Positions 47,374 through 56,212 of a DNA stretch of 64,000 nt are shown piece after piece (the first letter of the stretch is position 1; each line of letters starts with the position of its first letter). The stretch spans positions 1,364,001-1,428,000 of the forward strand of contig NZ_CP034413.3 in the NCBI RefSeq assembly GCF_005121165.3. Direction: 5' to 3'. The stretch is from Dysosmobacter welbionis (GTDB lineage: Bacteria; Bacillota; Clostridia; Oscillospirales; Oscillospiraceae). Below the pieces are notes generated by a model. The model made no database searches. It saw only the letters and a list, made by a program, of their open reading frames with translations, and was not told the DNA's origin. The translations under genes were made by a program, and so were the position numbers.

Positions 47374-47607
47374 TTAGTCGTTCTGTTTCTGAATTTGTTC
47401 CTCCAGCTGCCGGGTCCGTTTTTCCAGCGCCTCCAGCCGGTCATTCTGATGAACCAGAATGCACACCAGCACCGCCAGAACCAGGGCGATGGACGCGCCT
47501 GCCAAATACCAGCGCCGGCTGAAATCAAAGAGCTGGTATCCTCCGAAAAAGATGAATGCCTCCACCAGCGCCAAGCAGATGCCAAATGTGGAAAGAAATC
47601 GCTTCAT
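47374..47607 (-). CDS. Small membrane protein with coiled-coil tail
   Basis: 77 residues: two hydrophobic helices (about 5-25 and 33-52) and a heptad-patterned tail [30 protein letters not shown] lies before the ATG at 47607. It sits 14 bases upstream of rplI and 14 downstream of gdpP, so all three are probably cotranscribed. Family unknown; it resembles small lipopolysaccharide-assembly-domain-like membrane proteins only in layout. Confidence 0.6.
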   Translation of the reverse strand: MKRFLSTFGICLALVEAFIFFGGYQLFDFSRRWYLAGASIALVLAVLVCILVHQNDRLEALEKRTRQLEEQIQKQND

Positions 47608-47621
47608 GGCCGCGCTCCTCC

Positions 47622-49613
47622 TCACTTTTCAAAATACGCGTCGATGGCCTCCAGCAGACGACTCTTCACCGTCTCCACATCTGTGTTCTCCACACGGCCG
47701 CCGGCAGTGGTGGAGTTGCCGCCGCCGCCCAGGGCCTCCAGGATCACCTGGACGTTCACCTCTCCCAGAGAACGGGCGGACATCTGCACGTTCTCCCCAC
47801 TGGGGAATACCACAAAGGACGCCTTCACGCCCTTGAGGCTCAGCAGCTCGTCCGCCGCCTGGGCCGCCGTCACCCGGTCCACGCCCTCCTGGTCGATGGC
47901 CGCCACGGCGATGTCCTCCCGGTACAGCTCCGCCCGGCGGATGATGTCGTAGCGGGACACCATCTCGCTCAGATCGCTCTGGAACAACCGCTGGACGTCG
48001 GTGGTGTCGGCCCCCGCCCGGCGGAGGAAGGCCGCCGCCTCAAAAGTCCGGCCGCCGGTGCGCAGGGTGAAGTGCTTCGTGTCCAGCACGATGCCGGCCA
48101 GCAGCGCCTCCGCCTCCTCCCGCAGCAGATCGGCGGGCTCCACCAGATACTGCAAGAGTTCCGTCACCAGCTCACTGGCGGAGGAGGCATAGGGTTCGTG
48201 GAAGCTGAAGGCAGCGTTTTCGATGTAGCTGGCCGCCCGGCGGTGGTGGTCGATCACCGCCACCCGGTTGCTGGACTCCAGCAGCTGGGGGCTCTCCACC
48301 ATGTCGGGGCGGTTGGTGTCCACCACAATGACCAGAGCGCCCGGCCTCATTTTCAAAAATGCCTCCGCCCCGGAGGTGAACGCCCCCGCATACTCCGGCA
48401 ACGCCTGGAGCTTGGCCAAAACCGCTCCGGCGGCGTTGTGCTCCAGATCAATGACCATCTGGGCCCGCTTGCCGTGCTTGCGGGCAATGCAGTAGAGCCC
48501 CGCCTCGGCGCCTACGGCATCCATGTCCGCAAAGCTGTGGCCCATGATATAGATCTCGGACGCGTCGGCCATCAGCTCGTTCAGGGCGCTGGCCATGACC
48601 CGGGACTTCACCTTGGTGCGCTTTTCCGTGGACTTGCTGCGGCCGCCGTAGAACTGGAAGTCCACCTTTCCCCGGACCACCGCCTGGTCTCCGCCCCGGC
48701 TGAGGGCCATCTCCAGGCTGAGACGGGCGTTGCGGTACAGCTCCGCCATAGCGTCGGCATCCTTGCCAATGCCGATGGAGAGGGTAGGGCACACATCCCC
48801 CACCTTGATCTCCCGAATGGCATCCAGGATGGAGAACTTCTCCTCCACAAAGTGGTCGTAGTGGCATTCCTCAAAGATGAAGAGGTAGTGGTCCCGCTCC
48901 GTCTTCAGCAGCAGGCCGTCGGCGCAGGCGGCCCAGTTGTTCAGCTTCTCGTCGATCTGGGCCAGCACGGCGCTGCGCTGGGTATCGGCGCATGCCTTCA
49001 TCAGGTCCTCGTAGTTGTCTACCATCAAAATGGCCAGCACCGGCCGGGTGGCGGTGTACCGCTCCCGCAGGTCGTCGGCCTCTGTGGTATCCACCCAGTA
49101 GGTAGTGGCCACCAGGTTCTGCTCGGCCCCCCGGCCCTTGGCCCGCACCAGGCTGCCGTACACCCGGAACCGCCGGCTGTTCATCACCACCCGGTCCGGG
49201 CACTCCTGCTTTCCCTCCAGCATCCACTGAACGGGGAAATCCGGTACTGCATCCTCCACCTTCATCTCGAACAGGTGCTCCCGCACGCCGGCCAGCTGCA
49301 GGAAGTTCTCATTGCTCCAGATCACCTCGCCGGTGTCCGGCCGGAACACCATGATGGGCAGCGGAGAGTTGATGAGGGTGGATTTGCTGGCGGTATCCAC
49401 GCTGCCGGTAACGTTATCAATGTACTGGAGGATGTTTTGCCGCCGCTTCTGGTTACGGTTGGTGAAATAGGCATACAGGCCCACGGTGCAGGCGATCTCC
49501 ACCAGTCCCAGAGGCAGGCTCACCGTGGCGGTGGCCGCCGCGAAGACGATCATGCAGAGGAAGTAGAGCTTGAGATTGGGCTCCAGCAGGCGGGAGAGCT
49601 TCTTGTTGTTCAT
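47622..49613 (-). CDS. gdpP: Cyclic-di-AMP phosphodiesterase GdpP
   Basis: 663 residues. Two N-terminal membrane helices (about 15-55), a PAS domain (NSPLPIMVFRPDTGEVIW), a degenerate GGDEF domain, and a DHH-DHHA1 phosphodiesterase: GHSFADMDAVGA (H-x3-D-x-D), VVDTNRPDM and VIDHHRR supply Mn ligands. The DHHA1 glycine motif reads GGGGNSTTAG, with Asn where His is usual. It lowers c-di-AMP. AAAGGAGACC lies before the ATG at 49613; upstream in-frame starts lack one. First gene of the gdpP-rplI set. Confidence 0.95.
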   Translation of the reverse strand: MNNKKLSRLLEPNLKLYFLCMIVFAAATATVSLPLGLVEIACTVGLYAYFTNRNQKRRQNILQYIDNVTGSVDTASKSTLINSPLPIMVFRPDTGEVIWSNENFLQLAGVREHLFEMKVEDAVPDFPVQWMLEGKQECPDRVVMNSRRFRVYGSLVRAKGRGAEQNLVATTYWVDTTEADDLRERYTATRPVLAILMVDNYEDLMKACADTQRSAVLAQIDEKLNNWAACADGLLLKTERDHYLFIFEECHYDHFVEEKFSILDAIREIKVGDVCPTLSIGIGKDADAMAELYRNARLSLEMALSRGGDQAVVRGKVDFQFYGGRSKSTEKRTKVKSRVMASALNELMADASEIYIMGHSFADMDAVGAEAGLYCIARKHGKRAQMVIDLEHNAAGAVLAKLQALPEYAGAFTSGAEAFLKMRPGALVIVVDTNRPDMVESPQLLESSNRVAVIDHHRRAASYIENAAFSFHEPYASSASELVTELLQYLVEPADLLREEAEALLAGIVLDTKHFTLRTGGRTFEAAAFLRRAGADTTDVQRLFQSDLSEMVSRYDIIRRAELYREDIAVAAIDQEGVDRVTAAQAADELLSLKGVKASFVVFPSGENVQMSARSLGEVNVQVILEALGGGGNSTTAGGRVENTDVETVKSRLLEAIDAYFEK

Positions 49614-49665
49614 CTCGATCAGGTCTCCTTTTGAAAGGGACGCATACATACCCATATTGAAGAAT

Positions 49666-49694
49666 AGTATAGCAGTTTTTCCCACAAGAAGCAA
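49666..49694 (-). promoter_or_regulatory. Promoter of gdpP
   Basis: Minus strand TTGCTT (49689-49694), 17 bases, TATACT (49666-49671). Confidence 0.75.
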
Positions 49695-49699
49695 CTGTT

Positions 49700-49736
49700 A
49701 AAACAGGCCCGGGCTGATCCGGCCCGAGCCTGTTTT
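49700..49736 (-). terminator. Terminator after the MFS gene
   Basis: A stem of AAAACAGGC/GCCTGTTTT extended by a GC-rich inner helix, immediately past the MFS stop on the minus strand. Confidence 0.75.
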
Positions 49737-49744
49737 GATGGTCC

Positions 49745-50937
49745 TCAGGATGCCGCCGCGGCCGTCCGGCGGCCGTTGGCGCGCAGAAGCAGCAGGTTCA
49801 GCCCCAGTGCCGCCAGGGCGAACATTGCCGCCGGCAGGCCCAGGGGCGGAATCCCCACCCCTCCTGCACGGCGCTGCCGATGAAAGAGCCGATAGCAATG
49901 CCGAAGTTGTAGGATACCGGCTGTACGGAGGCGCACAGGCTGGAAGCGAAAGGGTAATCCTGCTCTGCTAGGGACAGCGCGTGCATCTGGGCCGGGGTGT
50001 TCAGCAGGTACATGAGCAGCCCCATGGCAAAGACCCCCGCAAGGCCCGCCCACCGGTTTCCCAGCAGCAGCGGCAGCAGGGCAAACAGCACCGTCTGGGC
50101 GGCGAAGGCCATGGGCAGGGTCCGGAGGCCGCCCCGCTCCCCCAGCCGGCCGGAGAGGAGATTGCTGGCGGCGCTGCACGCTCCCATCACCAGCAGCAGC
50201 GGGCTCACCGCCCCCGCTGGAAGCCCCAGTGTCTCTGTCAGGATCGGCGAGAGATAGGTGTACACGATATAGGTGGCGGAGGCGCTGCACAGGATCATCC
50301 CCACACACAGGGAGCATCGGGGGTCCCACAGGATGGAAAAGGACTTCAGAAGCCCGCTGTCCGCCTGTGCCGGCACCGCGGGCAGGGAGCGCAGCAGCAG
50401 CGGCAGCAGCGCTGCGCCCATAGCCAGGATCACGGCGAAGGTCCACCGCCAGCCCAGGATCTGGCACACGGCAGTGCCCAGGGGCACTCCCAGCACCGCT
50501 GCCACGGAAAAGCCACCGTATACCAGCGAGATGGCCCGGGCGGTCTGCTCCGGGGCGGCGACCTCCTTGGCATAGAGCATGGCCACCGCCGTCAGCGTAC
50601 CGGACACCAGCGCCGCCACTACCCGGGTGGCATACAGCACCGCCACATTAGGAGCGGCAAAGCTTGCCGCGCTGGTGAGGAGGAACACCCCCATCAGCAC
50701 CGCCAGCAGCTTCCGGCGGGAGATTCCGCCGGTAGCTGCAGTGATCACAGGCGTCCCCACCGCGTAGCAGGCGGCGAACACCGATACCAGCTTTCCCACT
50801 GCCGCCAGAGAGGTGTTCAGCCCCTCCGCGATCTCCGGCAGAATGCCCACAATCACAAATTCGCAGGTCCCCAGCACAAATCCCAGGGCCGCCAGCAGCA
50901 GTACCGCTCCAGGCAGCGGCTTTTTCGTCTGTTCCAT
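49745..50937 (-). CDS. MFS transporter, DHA1 (AraJ-like) (frame broken near 49860)
   Basis: 397 residues after one extra base in the run at 49858-49861 restores GVGIPPLGLPAAMFALAALGLNLLLLR. Twelve helices; GFVLGTCEFVIVGILPEIAEGL is the AraJ/YdhP-type opening and YAVGTPVITAATGGISRRK the conserved helix 2-3 loop. Such proteins export sugars, arabinose-like compounds or drugs by proton antiport. AGAAGGAGAA precedes the ATG. A LacI-type regulator gene lies 97 bases upstream on the same strand and may control it. Confidence 0.88.
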
Positions 50938-51033
50938 GACACGGTTCTCCTTCTGTTTGCGTACACAGCTTTTCCCAAAAACAGCTTCCCCCAGAGTCGG
51001 CCTCCGCGGGAAGCCGGCGCCGGAGAAAGTCTT

Positions 51034-52056
51034 TCAGCAGTTCTCCGCCGTGAGGATGGGGCTCTCCGGATAGAAACAGTCCCGCTCCGGCGTCCGGTGC
51101 TCCACCACTGCGTCGAACAGCAGCGACAGGGCCTTGCGGCTCTGGTAGGTCAGGTTCTGGTCAATGATGAAGTCCAGCAGTCCCTCCCGCAGGAAGGTCC
51201 GCGTCTCCGGGCTGTTGTCGTGGGCCAGAACCCGCACCTGCCCCATCCGGCCGGCCCCGCGCAGGGCTTCCATGCACGCAGGCACGGAGCGGTTGGCCAT
51301 GTAGATATACTTCAGGTCCGGCTCTTCCGCCAAAGCGGCGGTCACCGCTGCCAGTGTCTCATCATAGTTGTCGTGGGTTTCTGCCACCCGGCAGTCCTCC
51401 TGCCGGAGCCCCCGCTCCGCAAGCCGCTCCAGAAAGCCGTCTGCCCGGCCCTTGTGTCCGGCGTAGCCGTGGTCGGCGTACACCAGCAGGATCCGGTCTC
51501 CGGGCCTGAGGAACTTGGCGGCGATGTCCCCGGCCACCCGGCCGGCGTGGTGGGCGTCCTCCCCCACGTAGCACAGCCGCCGGGCGCCTGCAATGTCGGA
51601 GTTGAAGGTCACCACCGGCATCCGCCGCTCCGCCAGGAGCTCCAGCTTCTGGCGCACCTGGGGGCAGTCCGCGGCGCACAGGGCGATCCCCTGGACCTCC
51701 TCCGCCAGCGTGTCCAGCAGGTGCAGGCAGTCCTCCATCCGCCCCTGGCGGTACGGGTGGATGGTGACGCTCACATTGTAGTCCTGACGGTCCTGCCGGA
51801 ACTTCGCCACGCCAGCGGCCATGGCCTCGCCCACATAGCTCTCCCACGTGGGCTGGATGATAGCGAAATGCCGGGCCATGCCGCTGGTGGCCAGGGCGCT
51901 GGCCACCCGGTTTGGCTGGTAATCCAGCTCCTCCATCACCTCCAGCACCCGCCGCCGGACCTCCTCCTTCACATACGGCCGGTCGTGGAGCACCCGGTCC
52001 ACCGTGCCGATGGAGACGCCCGCCCGTTCTGCGATCATCTTGATCGTTGCCCGCAT
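51034..52056 (-). CDS. LacI-family transcriptional regulator
   Basis: 340 residues. The helix-turn-helix and hinge (AERAGVSIGTVDRVL, RRRVLEVMEELDYQPNRVA) are LacI-type; the rest is a periplasmic-binding-like sensor (GYAGHKGRADGFLERL, MANRSVPACMEALRGAG, DNSPETRTFLREGLLDFIIDQ). This sensor type often binds a sugar or sugar alcohol. AGGGAGTGA lies before the ATG at 52056. An AAAACGCTTG core typical of LacI operators lies at about 52123-52132, so it is probably self-regulated. Likely target: the MFS gene downstream. Confidence 0.88.
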   Translation of the reverse strand: MRATIKMIAERAGVSIGTVDRVLHDRPYVKEEVRRRVLEVMEELDYQPNRVASALATSGMARHFAIIQPTWESYVGEAMAAGVAKFRQDRQDYNVSVTIHPYRQGRMEDCLHLLDTLAEEVQGIALCAADCPQVRQKLELLAERRMPVVTFNSDIAGARRLCYVGEDAHHAGRVAGDIAAKFLRPGDRILLVYADHGYAGHKGRADGFLERLAERGLRQEDCRVAETHDNYDETLAAVTAALAEEPDLKYIYMANRSVPACMEALRGAGRMGQVRVLAHDNSPETRTFLREGLLDFIIDQNLTYQSRKALSLLFDAVVEHRTPERDCFYPESPILTAENC

Positions 52057-52120
52057 GTCCCTTCACTCCCTTTCTCCGGCCCTTCCGCCGGTCATCTTGG
52101 TTTTCTTGAAAAAAATGTAT

Positions 52121-52133
52121 ACAAAACGCTTGA
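52121..52133. promoter_or_regulatory. LacI-type operator candidate
   Basis: ACAAAACGCTTGA has the central CG with flanking AAA/CTT pattern of LacI/GalR operators. It lies between the LacI gene and an extended -10 (TGCTATACT, 52138-52146) directed to rnjA. Confidence 0.45.
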
Positions 52134-52146
52134 CCTGTGCTATACT

Positions 52147-52510
52147 AGGGGCAGAATGGTGCGGCCTTCCGTGTCCGCCGGCGGCAGGCCGCCGGCTGTC
52201 GGAGCGCCGCGGGGCGTGCCTCTGCCTGGGCCGCGCCTTCGTTTCAGTATAACAAAGTGCGCGTCGAGAAGCAACTGCTTTTCCGCCCTTTTTTACACAG
52301 TTCCACAGTATTTCACTGGTGCGGAGCGCCGCTCCGCCTCAGTCAAATAAAACCCCATACGGTTTCAACGGAATGACGTGACCGAACCCCTGCCGGCGAA
52401 ACGGGGCCGCGCAGGCTACGGGCGTCTCTTGTTTGCGTGCGCTCATTTTGCGCCATTTCCGCTGTTATGGGGGTATTTTACATATTTTTTCAAAGGAGTA
52501 TCATCGATCT
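52147..52510 (+). other. Long leader region of rnjA, possibly structured
   Basis: No gene is visible for over 350 bases. Hairpins include GCCGGCGGC/GCCGCCGGC (about 52178-52197) and GCGGAGC/GCTCCGC (52321-52337), and the stretch 52350-52455 has several complementary G/C blocks (for example CCCC-GGGG around 52388-52406 and GCGC-GCGC near 52440-52453). It matches no riboswitch class I can name. An extended -10 at 52141 would transcribe it. Confidence 0.4.
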
Positions 52511-54169
52511 ATGGCAGAAAAATTGAAAATCATCCCCCTGGGCGGTCTCAATGAGATCGGCAAGAACATGACCGCCTATGAGTACGGCGGCGAGATCATC
52601 GTGGTGGACTGCGGCATGGCCTTCCCCGGGGACGACATGTACGGCATCGACCTCATCATTCCCGACGTCAGCTACCTCATCAAGAACCGGGCCCGCATCC
52701 GGGGTCTGTTCATCACCCACGGGCACGAGGATCACGTGGGTGCCATTCCCTATGTGCTCAAGCAGTTGAACATGCCCATCTACTGCACCCGGTTCACCGC
52801 GGGGCTCATCAAGCTGAAGCTGGAGGAGCATGGGCTGGTGAAAAGCACCAAGCTCATCACGGTGGAGCCGGGCAAGAGCGTCCGGGCCGGCAAGTTCACT
52901 GTGGAGTTCATCCATGTGAACCACTCCATCGCCGACTCCGTGGCCTTTGCCATCCACACCCACATGGGCACCATCGTCCACACCGGCGACTTCAAGATCG
53001 ACTCCACCCCCATCGACGGGGAGGTCATCGACCTTGCCCGCTTCGGCGAGCTGGGGAAGGAGGGCGTCCTGGCACTGCTGGCGGACTCCACCAATGTGGA
53101 GCGTCCGGGCTTTACCCCCTCTGAAAAGACGGTGGGCGCCACCTTCAAGCGCCAGTTCCAGGGATGCGAGGACCGGATCATCGTCACCACCTTCGCCTCC
53201 AACGTCCACCGGATCCAGCAGGTGCTGGATGCCGCCGCGGCCTTCGGCCGGAAGGTGGCCGTGACGGGCCGGTCCATGGAAAATATCATGAAGGTCTCCA
53301 CAGAGCTGGGCTATATGAAGGTGCCCAAGAACACCCTGGTGGACATCAACCGGATCAAGGGCCTGCCCAAGAACAAGCAGGTCATCGTCACCACCGGTTC
53401 CCAGGGCGAGGAGATGAGCGCCTTGTATCGCATGGCCTTCTCTCAGCACAAGCAGGTGGAGATCGGCGCCGGGGACAAGGTCATCATCTCCGCCAGCGCC
53501 ATCCCCGGCAACGAGGTGACGGTGTCCCGGGTCATCAACGAGCTGTTCCGCAAGGGCGTCAAGGTGGTCTATGATCGGGCCGACATGCTTCACGTGTCCG
53601 GCCACGCCTGCCAGGAGGAGCTGAAGATCATCCACGCCCTGACGAAGCCCCGGTTCTTCATCCCCCTCCACGGCGAGCAGCGGATGCTCCAGATCCACTC
53701 CCAGCTGGCCCAGGACATGGGCATGGACCGCAACCATATCGCCATTGCCGACAATGGCTCCGTCATCGAGATCACGGCCAAGACCATTAAGTTGGGCGGC
53801 ACCGTTCCCTCCGGTGAGGTATATGTGGACGGCTCCGGCGTGGGCGACGTGGGCGCCGTGGTCATGCGGGACCGCAAGCGCCTGGCAGAAGACGGCATGG
53901 TGGTGGTGGTTCTGCCCATCTCCGCCCATGACGGCAACCTCCTCAGCGAGCCGGAGATCATCACCCGGGGCTTCATCTACGTGAAGGAGTCCGGGGACTT
54001 GATGAAGGAACTGCAGAGCGTGGCCCGGGACGCGGCGGAGAACGTCTCCCGCAAGCGGGGCCGGGATGACGGGGAACTGAAGGGTTCCGTCAAGTCCGCC
54101 GTCAGCAGCTACCTGTTCAAAACCACCAAGCGCAATCCCATGGTTATCCCCGTGGTCACCAGACTGTGA
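52511..54169 (+). CDS. rnjA: Ribonuclease J
   Basis: 552 residues. Metallo-beta-lactamase/beta-CASP RNase with both endo- and 5' exonuclease activity. Zinc motif HGHEDHVGAIPY near residue 78, HSIADSVAFAIHT near 143, VHTGDFKID, and in the beta-CASP part TTGSQGEEMSALYRMAFSQH in two pieces and the SGHACQEELK motif. The C-terminal domain ends NPMVIPVVTRL. CAAAGGAG lies about 14 bases before the ATG at 52511. The J1/J2 distinction cannot be settled from one copy. Confidence 0.95.
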   Translation: MAEKLKIIPLGGLNEIGKNMTAYEYGGEIIVVDCGMAFPGDDMYGIDLIIPDVSYLIKNRARIRGLFITHGHEDHVGAIPYVLKQLNMPIYCTRFTAGLIKLKLEEHGLVKSTKLITVEPGKSVRAGKFTVEFIHVNHSIADSVAFAIHTHMGTIVHTGDFKIDSTPIDGEVIDLARFGELGKEGVLALLADSTNVERPGFTPSEKTVGATFKRQFQGCEDRIIVTTFASNVHRIQQVLDAAAAFGRKVAVTGRSMENIMKVSTELGYMKVPKNTLVDINRIKGLPKNKQVIVTTGSQGEEMSALYRMAFSQHKQVEIGAGDKVIISASAIPGNEVTVSRVINELFRKGVKVVYDRADMLHVSGHACQEELKIIHALTKPRFFIPLHGEQRMLQIHSQLAQDMGMDRNHIAIADNGSVIEITAKTIKLGGTVPSGEVYVDGSGVGDVGAVVMRDRKRLAEDGMVVVVLPISAHDGNLLSEPEIITRGFIYVKESGDLMKELQSVARDAAENVSRKRGRDDGELKGSVKSAVSSYLFKTTKRNPMVIPVVTRL

Positions 54170-54190
54170 CATACCAGATAACGGGTGTGC

Positions 54191-54228
54191 AGATAAGAGA
54201 GCCGCAGGGAAAGCGGCATCTCTTATCT
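54191..54228 (+). terminator. Hairpin after rnjA
   Basis: A long stem (AGATAAGAGAGCCGC with its near complement, one bulge, 54191-54228); T-tract weak, so termination may be partial and the next gene partly cotranscribed. Confidence 0.5.
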
Positions 54229-54269
54229 GTTCGCTCTGATTCTTGATTTTCAGGGAGGTCTACATAACA

Positions 54270-54572
54270 ATGGCACTGCAAGCCGCATTTCTCTTTCTTA
54301 TCGGCGATGCCGATGAGACCACCCGCACCGTGGTATCCACCCCTAGCATCCATTTGAACGTGGTGGGCTGCAAGACCTACGCTGAGGCGGAGGCTGCCGC
54401 GAAGGAGCTGGCCGCCGTAGGCGTCACCGCTATGGAGCTGTGCGCTGGCTTCGGCAACGAGGGCATCGCCCGCATCCAGCGGGCCGTGGGTCCCGACGTG
54501 GCCGTGGGCGCGGTGAAGTTCGACTTCCACCCCGGCCTGGGCTTCAAGAGCGGCGATGCCCTGTTCGGCTGA
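54270..54572 (+). CDS. DUF6506 family protein
   Basis: 100 residues: ALQAAFLFLIGDADETTRTVV opening, then TYAEAEAAAKELAAVGVTAMELCAGFG and a closing FDFHPGLGFKSGDALFG. This matches the small DUF6506 family of unknown function seen in Clostridia. AGGGAGG lies 11 bases before the ATG at 54270. A terminator follows directly. Confidence 0.8.
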   Translation: MALQAAFLFLIGDADETTRTVVSTPSIHLNVVGCKTYAEAEAAAKELAAVGVTAMELCAGFGNEGIARIQRAVGPDVAVGAVKFDFHPGLGFKSGDALFG

Positions 54573-54580
54573 GACGCATG

Positions 54581-54610
54581 AAAGCGGAAGGACTTTCGTC
54601 CTTCCGCTTT
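54581..54610 (+). terminator. Terminator after the DUF6506 gene
   Basis: A 13-bp stem (54581-54593 with 54598-54610), loop TTTC, followed by a T-rich tract. Confidence 0.88.
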
Positions 54611-54716
54611 TTCTTTTTCCTGCACGGCCCGCGGGGAATGCAGAACTGCGGCACGCCGCGCCCTGGCACCGGCGGAACCGGACAGTCTCATCCGCCGCCC
54701 GGCGGGTCCCGCCAGC

Positions 54717-55784
54717 TCATGCCCCATCTGCGGCGCGCCGGTACTTCTCCACCATCGTCCCATACTCCGGAATCTCCCGGAGGAAGGCGCAGTCCGGGTC
54801 CGCCTCCACCTGGTCCAGAAGGGGCTCCAGCAGCACCGACTGGGCCTCTCCGGCGGCCTCCTTGGTGGCCAGATGCCGGTACAGGGGCGAGGCGCTCAGA
54901 TCCCAAGGCACTGTCAGGCTATGCAGCAGCCGGTCCAGCAGGTCCAGCGCCGCCGGGCCGTCCTGCTCCGCCGCCGCCAGCTGGAAGGGGGCGGACAGCA
55001 CTGCGTAATCGCTCAGGTCCAGGGCCTCTCCCGCCCGCCGGGCGGCGTCGCAAAAGCCCTGGGCCCGCTGCCGGTCTCCCTCTGCCTGGGCCATCTCGAT
55101 CAGGGACAGCAGCGTGGTCTGGATGCCGTGGGCCCGGTCGAACAGCTCCCGCTCCAGCAGGGTCCAGGCCTCCTCGGTCCGCCCCTGCTTCCGCCGCAGG
55201 GCGGACAGCACTTCCCGCTTGTCCCGATGGGTGTTGGAGATCTGGTCCAGCAGCGCCTCCGCCCGGTCCAGATCCCCCCGGGCGATGCAGCGGCTCGCCA
55301 CGGTATAGGTCGCCCACTCCCGGATTTTGGGGTCCGCGCTCTGGGCGGCCTGCTCGTACAGGCCCGCGACAAAGTCCTCCCGGCCGGGCCGGGCTGTCTC
55401 ATCGGTGCCGGGGAACAGGGTCAGAAGCCCCTCCAGCAGCCCCGCAGCGCTGTATGCCAGCGCGTCGCTGTTGGGGAACTGGCGCAGCTTCTCCTCTGCC
55501 AGGGAAAAGGCCGCGCCGCACCCATCGGTCCGGGACACCTCGTACAGCCGGTTCAAAAACTCCGCGATCTCCGTCTCCGTCAAGTCCTCCCGAAAGGACA
55601 ACAGTGTGTTCAGGTCCACCCGCAGCGTCCGGGCCAGCACCGGCAGCAGGGTGATGTCCGGGTAGGAGTTTCCCCTTTCCCATTTGTTCACCGCCGGGGC
55701 TGATACCCCCAGCTTCCCCGCCAGCTGCTCCTGTGTCAGCCCCAGTGCCGTCCGCCGGGTGCGGATAATCTCGTGGATCTGCAT
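54717..55784 (-). CDS. XRE-family regulator with TPR-like C-terminal domain
   Basis: 355 residues. Residues 1-65 are a Cro/C1 helix-turn-helix (RRTALGLTQEQLAGKLGVSAPAVNKWERG in parts). The rest is alpha-helical and repetitive (GDLDRAEALLDQISN, RTEEAWTLLERELF, RQRAQGFCDAARRAGE), as in TPR-bearing regulators that sense a peptide or partner. GAGGGGGC lies before the ATG at 55784. Monocistronic; target genes not evident. Confidence 0.82.
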   Translation of the reverse strand: MQIHEIIRTRRTALGLTQEQLAGKLGVSAPAVNKWERGNSYPDITLLPVLARTLRVDLNTLLSFREDLTETEIAEFLNRLYEVSRTDGCGAAFSLAEEKLRQFPNSDALAYSAAGLLEGLLTLFPGTDETARPGREDFVAGLYEQAAQSADPKIREWATYTVASRCIARGDLDRAEALLDQISNTHRDKREVLSALRRKQGRTEEAWTLLERELFDRAHGIQTTLLSLIEMAQAEGDRQRAQGFCDAARRAGEALDLSDYAVLSAPFQLAAAEQDGPAALDLLDRLLHSLTVPWDLSASPLYRHLATKEAAGEAQSVLLEPLLDQVEADPDCAFLREIPEYGTMVEKYRRAADGA

Positions 55785-56170
55785 GGCAAAGCCCCCTCTT
55801 GTGATCTGTCCCCAGAATACCATCTCCGGCGGTGCGCTGCAATCGACAGGTGTTCAATTTTTCTGACGATCTTTTAACCGGCGGTTAATGGGTAAAAATC
55901 GCTGTAATCACTGTGCCCCAAACCGGGCTTCCGGGGTGCGCCTCTCATTGGGCGAACCTCCCCGCGTAGACAGGGCAGAACTCCAGACCGCCGCGGGCAA
56001 TTCAGCGGGACGCAGACTGCACCTGACCCTCCCGGCCGCAGCAGGTCCCGACCGAAGCCCTTACGGCGCGGGTCTGTATGGGATCATGGGAATACGCTCT
56101 TCCGGCACCGGCTCCCATCGTCCCGGCAATGGACATGAAGGGCTGCGCCCTCTGCCCCAATTTGCAAAAT
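55785..56170. other. Intergenic region, nothing recognised
   Basis: About 385 bases between divergent-facing ends. Open frames here lack ribosome sites and sensible composition. No repeat shared with the rest of the window, tRNA or known RNA motif was recognised. Confidence 0.5.
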
Positions 56171-56200
56171 ACAGGCGCACAGCTTTTGCTGTGCGCCTGT
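56171..56200 (-). terminator. Terminator after the SPFH gene
   Basis: A 13-bp stem (56171-56183 with 56188-56200), loop TTTT, followed on the minus strand by ATTTTGC. Confidence 0.8.
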
Positions 56201-56212
56201 ACTGCTTTTCCC

